Below are positions 58,401 to 64,000 of a stretch of 64,000 nucleotides of DNA, one piece after another. Each line of letters opens with the position of its first letter. Within the stretch, counting starts at the first letter, position 1. Below the pieces are notes generated by a model. It ran no database searches. It was not told the DNA's origin and saw only the letters and a list, made by a program, of their open reading frames with translations. Made by a program: the position numbers and the translations under genes. Origin of the DNA: Mesocentrotus franciscanus (Eukaryota; Echinodermata; Echinoidea; Camarodonta; Strongylocentrotidae); the NCBI GenBank assembly GCA_037976565.1, contig CP137666.1, positions 1,889,495-1,953,494 of the forward strand, given 5' to 3'.

Positions 58401-61400
58401 ACCCCGGTTTGAAATTGAGTCATGTCTTTCAGATGGTGACGTTTAAAGTCAGTCCCAGCTTTAAATAATCACATCTGATTGATACAAGTCTGTAACACAC
58501 ACAGTGCTGTTCTTTAGATTTGTCATCCTAAATATATTCAGCAGTATTTTCAAGAGGTATATTTAAAATGGTTTAACTGAGAAATTACTCCTGTTCCTGA
58601 GTTCTCAAGGGGACTAATCACCAAAATAAAGTGTATGTATGGGATTTCATGCTGGAATACTCATATTCAAAATATCAGCCTCAAATGAGTATAAAATGTA
58701 AAATGATATTGCTAGTTTAAATACCAAAATCATACTCTAATTAAAGGTAAAAGCAATTTGTGTACAGACTATATGTTACACTCATACTAGCATGCAGTTC
58801 ATGCTGATATTGTTTTGAGATTATTTTTTCTCCTTATGCTCTATGTTTCTTATCCATTTGAATGTCTTGTGGTTTGGGGGCGATTTTATGGATACGTCCA
58901 CTTTCGATAATTTGGTACAAAGATGTAGTGATCCTAAAGTAGATTCAATTGTTAGATAGTCGATAAGAACAAATCTTCTAATTCAAATTTTCTTTTTGAA
59001 CACATTTCTAAGTTTTCTAGTAATGAAACCGTTCTGCATTCATTGTTTTACAGCAGTAGAATTGGTTTAATGTTAATTCCTGTGCTAGTGGATTTCACTT
59101 TCTCATGAACTTCCCTATTCTTTATCCACCAGGGTGCTATACTTTGCTTCCTTCCTGGCTGGCAAGATATCAAGAGTGTGTATGACAAACTGCAGAAGGC
59201 ATGGGACCAGGTGAGAGACTGAAAACTGTTCAAGCTAATCTTGAGCGCTGCATGATATGGGAATCGTATTTGAGAGAAAATTGCTATGATTTATTCTGGA
59301 TTGTTTATCCTGCAGTAGATTGGTTGTTTGAGCCAGTGAAATAAAAACAAATGCACAAAAAATTACTGGGCATCATCTTTGATAAAAACCACAACTCCCA
59401 TTTGCACACAGTGACCTGTGTTAAGCACATACTTACCCGGATTTCCTTATTTTTCTATGCTCATTACTCAGCCACTTTACATTTTCTACCAAAATTGTTT
59501 GGCACATGTCATTTATTTGTAATCTTGAACATTCAGTGTAAGTTTCGTTGGATTTTGTGTGAATTTATTTTCTATATTTACCAGAACTCAAGTTTATCTT
59601 TAACTCTTTGCCCGCTACGTTCGGCTAGCGGAACATACAGCGGGCTGCCAACTTCGACTCAAGTCACATTTCATTCACAATACACACGGAACGCATTTAA
59701 TTCTATTGTACACACACACAATAAGTAGCGTGCTTCGCATTGTATACACATCACACTTTATTGCACCGCTTTCGCAGACATTGTTTACATTGACATTTTC
59801 CGAGAAAAATTGAGTTTTAGTATTAGATATAACAAAGTATTAGATATAAGAGGTATAGAATACCCTTCTAAACGAAAACTTGGATACAAAATGTATAGTT
59901 GATAATCTCAAAATTTATGATAATATACATTACAAAAATGATACCATTGGCAAGACTATTAATTTCAATACAATATTGCTACACAAAGTTTTTCATTACA
60001 GTACACCAATCAAAAGTTATTGCGAGTTGAATAAGCATAGTCCATGCAGAACCCCTCCTAAGGTGGCACCCTAAAAACAATGTGGCACAGGGGGGATTGT
60101 GTACGTGGCGGGCAAAGAGTTAACAGACATAGGGCATACACAAATTGTATGACACACCATAAGAGAAAAGAAAATTAATGAAACTAGATTAAACCATCAG
60201 AAACATTTTTTGTGTGTGTATTAACTAGAGTTTTACAGTCTGTGTCGAAACTCTGAACAGACATAAGTCTTAACAAATGGCAGTTACACACACACACACA
60301 CACACACACAAATGATTGAAACAGACTGTAACCATCAGAATCACATATATCGCTTCACTTGGGTTTTTACAGTCAATACCGTTATAATTTCAGCGTTTGT
60401 ATGACAGACTGAAAGAGGTATAGAGCCTCGTAAGAAATTTGAAAAGTAGTCACAGTTTTAGAATGATGTTCACAGTCTATACCTGTTTCAGGAGTATGTT
60501 TATTAACTGAATTAGGATGAGCTGGGAAAGAGATTATCATTAAAAAATTGTCACAGTTCAAGAATGCCTATTGTCAATAATGCTAACCTAAATGAACCTT
60601 TGAGAGTCCATGTTGTCTTGGGAGCTGATAATATTGATTAATTTATAAAGGTTGCACCATTATGATTTTTTTTTTTTTTTTAGGATGAAAGATTTGAGCC
60701 AGTGAAATAAAAACAAATGCACAAAAACTTACTGGGCATCATCTTTGAAGATTTAGCTTCCATATTAGAAAGATGTACTGTATAACAAGAATTATACAAT
60801 TACAATAAAATAATTTGTTGTGCTTTCTTTTTTTTACAGAGTAGACAGCATGAGATCTATCCAGTGCACTCTCATATCACAGTTGATAACCAGCAAGCCA
60901 TGTTTGATATGTAAGTTAGGAGGTTTTCTAAGGGACAAGAAAACTCTTACTTTGCTGTTGCTTCTGCTTTCATAGCATATGTCTTTAACATGTCCAATAT
61001 CAACACAAAAGTGGGGGATTATTGACAAATGAATAGGAAAACAATTTAGTTACTTTACTTGATGTTGATAGACTCAAAGAAATTCATGAAACTATGAAGA
61101 CTTAAGGAGCAGAATACCCAATATCAGAGCTTTTCCGTACATGTATTATGATAAAGATTCTATACAGAGTGTGAGCATACTTGTGTTTTAGCAATGTTCA
61201 CTATATTTTTGTACTTCTTCTATATGAAAGCCAAATACATGTGTAAATGCAACATGCCAAAGATTATGTTGTCTGTTAAGTACATGTACAGTACTTACAA
61301 TTTTAAAATTATAGAGACATTTCAAATTATATTCTACCTTAAGAAAATTATTGTTTCTTCTTCAGACCACCAGTAGGGGTGAGGAAGGTTGTCCTGGCAA

Positions 61401-63392
61401 CGAATGTAGCGGAGACATCAATCACTATTGGAGATGTAGTGTATGTAGTGAACACAGGAAACCACAAAGAAGAGCGTTTTGATTCAGACTTGGGGGTGAG
61501 TTTATCCTGCTTCCCTTTTTAAAACCCCATTCTCTCAAAACTACAATACAAATTACAGTATACGTAGCTGAAATATCTTCTCCCTTGCAATAATTTGTGA
61601 AGGGGATATTTGTTCAATATACACATGTACATTGAACACTATAACTAATCTTCAAATATGGAAGAATTTTATTGTTTATTTATAGATTTTTATTGAGCTA
61701 GATGAGTAGCACAAAATATGTATGAAAATGGTCATGGAGAATGGTTCATAATTCACAATGTCTCTTAGGAAGTGGTATTGGATTTTTTAATATTTTTTTT
61801 ACTATTATTTATTTTTAGATCATGACACACAACAAAATTTCAATAATCTACTGTAAAACTAGAAATCATTCTTTGAATGGCAATATGCTATTTGTGATTT
61901 AGAGCTTTTTTATTGCAGCAAGAAACTTGTGTGAATTGTATGTGATATCTACTATGTAATCTTGTGGTATTGTATGTGATATCTACTATGTAATCTTGTG
62001 GTATTGTATGTGATATCTACTATGTAATCTTGTGGTATTGTATGTGATATCTACTATGTAATCTTGTGGTATTGTATGTGATATCTACTATGTAATCTTG
62101 TGGTATTGTATGTGATATCTACTATGTAATCTTGTGGTATTGTATGTGATATCTACTATGTAATCTTGTGGTATTGTATGTGATATCTACTATGTAATCT
62201 TGTGGTATTGTATGTGATATCTACTATGTAATCTTGTGGTATTGTATGTGATATCTACTATGTAATCTTGTGGTATTGTATGTGATATCTACTATGTAAT
62301 CTTGTGGTATTGTATGTGATATCTACAATGTAATCTTGTGGTATTGTATGTGATATCTACTATGTAATCTTGTGGTATTGTATGTGATATCTACTATGTA
62401 ATCTTGTGGTATTGTTAATATTGTAGGTCTCTTGTCTGGACCTTCACTGGGCATCAAAAGCCAACATTATACAGAGGAAAGGTAGGGCAGGACGCCGCCA
62501 GCCAGGTGAATGCTTCCATCTCTTTGATGAAGATGTCTACAAAAAGATGAGTAAGTTCATCATTCATCTGGCACTCATGTATACATGAGAATCATGAATT
62601 ACATAAATCTTGAGCTCTTTTTGCTTAAAAATCACTTCAGATCAGTCTTCATAGAGTACATACATGTGCATGTATCAACAAGATGATTAAGACACCCACT
62701 AAATGTGCTGTCCAGTATATACAAAGAAAGTACATGAATCTCAAGCTAAATGTTTTAATCCTTACCCCAAAGCATTTTAGTCACATCTGTTTAGGCAGTG
62801 TGTTCTTGTACGTTTATCTTTTCAGTATTGAGAAATGTTAGCATACAACTCGACAGTCCAATCTAGTCGAACCGTCATATGCAGGAATTGCCAGTTGTGA
62901 ATTTAAATGCATTGACACAGGTTTATCATTTTGATACATCAATACAATTAATAGATGAAACCTTGATGGCTTTTTTTATTTATCATTGATCTTGTGATTG
63001 TTATTTGAATTAACTTTAGGAAACTTTGTTGTGTGCCAGTGAGGACATGTGAGAATGATAGCTACAACCTTTAGACAAAAAAGCAACCTTACCCCCAGTT
63101 CTATTTTGATTGTCAGAGAATACAGGGAAAATGAGAAGTAAATTCTTTTACCAGCCAACCGATAAACTAACATTTGATATAAGTAAATAATTAAACATAA
63201 AGATATTACATACTTGAGGCTTACATTTACAATCCAGTGCATGATTTCTGTATATTTCAGGTAAATTCCAGACAGCAGAGATTCTAAGGATACCATTAGA
63301 GCAGATTGTAGTCCAAGCCAAGGTTCATAATGAGGCTGTCTCAGCAGAGGCGTTTCTTGCACAAGCTCTAGAACCACCTCCATCTCAAGCAG
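46271..63392 (+). CDS. DHX30: DHX30-type DExH-box RNA helicase, 13 coding exons, 3' part off the window
   Basis: Exons: 46271-46430, 50465-50739, 51757-51918, 53242-53498, 54606-54756, 55220-55403, 56696-56855, 58060-58297, 59133-59210, 60840-60910, 61366-61495, 62427-62550, 63261-63392; phases agree (707 codons plus one base). A basic N-terminus that looks mitochondrial is followed by a dsRBD-like segment (54-145). The helicase motifs are [10 protein letters not shown] (302-311), TQPRRIS, DEVH (404-407), SAS (436-438), TNVAETSIT and QRKGRAGR (638-645). [20 protein letters not shown] is close to human DHX30. In vertebrates DHX30 acts in mitochondrial RNA granules and ribosome assembly. The HA2/ratchet and C-terminal domains should follow beyond 64000. 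Only one dsRBD is visible (two in the human protein). Confidence 0.93.
46699..46889. mobile_element. Small foldback MITE with 9-bp target duplication
   Basis: Termini TAGACCGAAAATTTCTG and CAGAAATTTTCGGTCTA, with long inner arms through CCTACCCAAATCAGA. Direct repeat ATCATCTAC at 46690-46698 and 46890-46898. Mutator-like by target size. In DHX30 intron 1. Confidence 0.82.
47184..47925. mobile_element. Complete TA-flanked DNA transposon with subterminal repeats
   Basis: The 24-bp termini start GAGTAGAGGAGG and end TTTTCGGCC on the left. They are complementary to the right end, with one mismatch. TA lies at 47182-47183 and 47926-47927. The motif CAGTTTTCGGCC or close variants recurs at about 47370-47404. 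A 17-bp direct duplication GGCCGAAAACTGCCTCC lies at 47885-47918. No transposase. The right 200 bp match 5895-6087. Confidence 0.85.
47928..49487 (+). other. DHX30 intron 1, no clear element
   Basis: Contains a CTTTCGGTCTAATCTACTAG end at about 48512-48531 that echoes the MITE at 46699. There is also a (GAA)n run at 49295-49316. Nothing else is supported. Confidence 0.35.
49492..50235. mobile_element. TTAA-flanked element in DHX30 intron 1
   Basis: TTAA at 49488-49491 and 50236-50239. Termini CCCTATTCTAACTGGG and CCCAGTTTCATAGGG are imperfect complements. GGGGGCGATTTGACCCCC and GGGGGTCAAATTGACCCCC lie subterminally. Confidence 0.7.
50465..50739 (+). CDS. DHX30: DHX30 exon 2: dsRBD-like segment
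   Basis: Encodes [19 protein letters not shown] through [18 protein letters not shown]. The FPNPK start and the AA(A)xACxxLK end match the double-stranded RNA-binding fold of DHX30. The acceptor TATTACAG (50457-50464) fits phase 1 from exon 1. An AAAG acceptor nine bases upstream is possible but would leave a worse phase. Confidence 0.85.
51170..51481. mobile_element. Palindromic MITE in DHX30 intron 2
   Basis: The left part with ACCATTTTCATAATG, GTTAAGTGC and AATTATTTCATTCACCT is mirrored on the right by AGGTGAATGAAATAATTTG, GCACTTAAC and ATTATGAAAATGG. The ends are AT-rich and the target site is unresolved. Confidence 0.65.
51757..51918 (+). CDS. DHX30: DHX30 exon 3
   Basis: Begins [15 protein letters not shown], directly continuing the dsRBD C-terminal helix as in human DHX30. 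Phase 0 at both ends. Confidence 0.88.
51963..52729. mobile_element. TTAA-flanked palindromic MITE, copy 2 (DHX30 intron 3)
   Basis: TTAA at 51959-51962 and 52730-52733. Collinear and nearly identical to 36413-37173, with termini AGGGGAAGTCCACTGC and GAGTGGACTTGGGCT. It starts only 40 bases after the exon 3 donor. Confidence 0.9.
53242..53498 (+). CDS. DHX30: DHX30 exon 4
   Basis: Linker region between the dsRBD and helicase core: acidic, then [11 protein letters not shown] leading into motif I in exon 5. The donor GTGATA at 53499 is weak but fits phase 2. Confidence 0.8.
53680..54227. mobile_element. TTAA-flanked MITE in DHX30 intron 4
   Basis: TTAA at 53676-53679 and 54228-54231. Termini AGGGATAGTTGAGTTTAG and AACTCAACTATCCCT pair over 15 bases. 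Confidence 0.85.
54606..55403 (+). CDS. DHX30: DHX30 exons 5 and 6: motifs I and Ia
   Basis: Exon 5 (54606-54756) encodes [20 protein letters not shown], the Walker A P-loop. Exon 6 (55220-55403) starts with PRRIS of motif Ia (TQPRRIS across the junction) and contains [12 protein letters not shown] (motif Ib). Phases 0 and 1 at the right borders. Confidence 0.93.
55676..56325 (-). mobile_element. DR1-bearing MITE, inverted copy, in DHX30 intron 6
   Basis: Reverse-orientation relative of 33610-34577 with the same hairpin end (CTCCGCTACAAAGTAGCCGG) and far end (CAGTTGAAGTTCCATCTAGT). It has three units, containing AGGTCAAAGGTCA at about 55849, 56000 and 56143. Confidence 0.85.
56696..56855 (+). 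CDS. DHX30: DHX30 exon 7: motifs II and III
   Basis: Encodes [20 protein letters not shown] (DEVH) and [17 protein letters not shown]. Motif III reads SAS where most DExH helicases, including human DHX30, have SAT. Phase 2 at donor GTGAGT. Confidence 0.92.
56900..57721. mobile_element. TA-flanked foldback element (mariner-type MITE) in DHX30 intron 7
   Basis: Starts CAGTGCGTCCCAG and ends CTGGGACGCACTG, with TA at 56898-56899 and 57722-57723. The arms of about 370 bp are nearly perfect inverted copies up to GGCTGCCTGCC / GGCAGGCAGCC, around a spacer of about 80 bases. Confidence 0.9.
58060..58297 (+). CDS. DHX30: DHX30 exon 8
   Basis: Opens with [20 protein letters not shown], matching human DHX30. 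A Lys-rich insert ([14 protein letters not shown]) follows before [13 protein letters not shown]. The acceptor TATGTTTAG completes Asp. An earlier AG at 58009-58010 would change frame. Confidence 0.9.
59133..59210 (+). CDS. DHX30: DHX30 exon 9: motif IV region
   Basis: [20 protein letters not shown], the start of the second RecA domain. Phase 0 at both ends. Confidence 0.92.
59604..60119. mobile_element. TTAA-flanked MITE in DHX30 intron 9
   Basis: TTAA at 59600-59603 and 60120-60123. Termini CTCTTTGCCCGCTACG and CGTGGCGGGCAAAGAG. Confidence 0.85.
60840..61495 (+). CDS. DHX30: DHX30 exons 10 and 11: motif V
   Basis: Exon 10 (60840-60910) encodes [17 protein letters not shown]. Exon 11 (61366-61495) encodes [20 protein letters not shown]. 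The next residues read VVNTG rather than the family VVDSG. Phases 2 and 0 at the right borders. Confidence 0.92.
61937..62415 (+). repeat. 34-bp minisatellite, 14 units, ending just before DHX30 exon 12
   Basis: The unit contains TGTGATATCTACTATGTAAT plus CTTGTGGTATTGTA. The copies are almost identical, with a T-to-A change in one unit at about 62325. The array stops about 10 bases before the TTGTAG acceptor of exon 12. Confidence 0.97.
62427..62550 (+). CDS. DHX30: DHX30 exon 12: motif VI
   Basis: Encodes [20 protein letters not shown], the arginine-finger motif VI. Phase 1 at GTAAGT. Confidence 0.92.
63261..63392 (+). CDS. DHX30: DHX30 exon 13
   Basis: Encodes [20 protein letters not shown], the start of the ratchet/winged-helix part, as in human PEILRTPLENLVLQAK. 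It ends in phase 1. The remaining exons are outside the window. Confidence 0.9.
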
Positions 63393-64000
63393 GTAATACA
63401 ACCTGAGATTCCTCTCAACAATTCTAGAAATTCTAGAAATGTGAATATGCATAAGACTCATATGTATCTGTATATCTGATTCCTTCAACTTCATTTCAGA
63501 TTCATGACTTATCAAAGGACATTGAGTTCTAATGTTGTGCAATTATCAGCTTGTGTAGAGACAAACAACAGGAGAAATTCAGACAGACTTTAGCCCTGAG
63601 ACCCTGAGGTTTTCTACTTTAACTTATCTAAGGTTTCACTAAACAGATATCATCAGTTCCAGGAACCCTCAGTAAAGTTGTCAGAAGCCCACAAGATTGT
63701 CTGGTCTTGTGAGCTTTCCCACAATTTTTGTGAGGGATCACAAGACCGACAATGGGAGTCTTGTTGGCTGTCAGTCTACTGTCCCCTCCAGACATACCAT
63801 TTTTTATTTATTTATTTATTTTTTATTTTTTTATTTAGGTACATATTCCCCATTTCCTTCCTGTTCGTATTTTTGCTTCCATTTTACATTTGGTACAAAA
63901 TTAAGGATAAACATGTGACATATACGTGTACTTATAATTATGTAAATGTTTTTTTTTGTTTTAAATTGTACACTTGTTTTTAAAATGCAATGTATATACA
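63393..64000 (+). other. DHX30 intron 13, start only
   Basis: Intron running off the window, with a (TTTA)n tract at about 63801-63837. CACAAGACCGAC at 63731-63742 is related to the small repeat upstream of SSUH2. No exon seen. Confidence 0.5.

Noticed and set aside
61937..62415. CRISPR-like array (regular repeats)
   Set aside because: There are no unique spacers; it is a continuous 34-bp minisatellite in a eukaryotic intron.

Overview
The window is eukaryotic and animal. It has intron-rich genes with GT-AG junctions, roughly 60 percent AT noncoding DNA and a very dense load of DNA transposons, MITEs, LINEs and tRNA-derived SINEs. The gene set and my recollection of the MITE families (TTAA-flanked palindromes, tRNA SINEs with a long 3' body, CR1-like LINEs) suggest a marine invertebrate deuterostome, most likely a sea urchin. 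That species-level guess is inference and was not tested.

Three host genes can be reconstructed exon by exon. (1) An SSUH2 homologue on the + strand (11 coding exons, 14585-27939) has a Q/P/Y-rich N-terminus and six CXXC motifs of DnaJ zinc-finger type. Its last exon carries an apparent one-base frameshift just before the conserved CCWGC tail. (2) Ribulose-5-phosphate 3-epimerase, RPE, lies on the - strand (7 coding exons, 41133 to 32656, 230 residues) with all catalytic residues present. (3) A DHX30-type mitochondrial DExH RNA helicase lies on the + strand (13 coding exons from 46271, running off the right edge). RPE and DHX30 are divergent, about 5 kb apart, and that spacer is filled with nested transposons. 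The three genes work in unrelated processes: a DnaJ-like zinc protein of uncertain role, the pentose phosphate pathway, and mitochondrial RNA/ribosome assembly.

The left 6 kb holds a 5'-truncated LINE with a 24-bp target-site duplication. Beside it is the most unusual object in the window: a frameshifted - strand gene that joins a USP-type deubiquitinase to a Ulp1-type SUMO protease, both with catalytic residues intact. It abuts a 500-base assembly gap. Just across the gap is the right end of a transposon whose complete short relative lies at 47184-47925. A link between the two is plausible but unproven.

From 7 to 16.7 kb is a cluster of non-autonomous hAT elements with exact or nearly exact 8-bp target duplications, including hAT-within-hAT composites at two loci. 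Introns of SSUH2, RPE and DHX30 contain a TTAA-flanked composite with hAT and Helitron-like insertions, a MITE carrying arrays of DR1 nuclear-receptor sites, foldback elements with 9-bp target duplications, TA-flanked foldbacks and several TTAA MITEs. Stretches not listed as genes or repeats showed no feature I could support.
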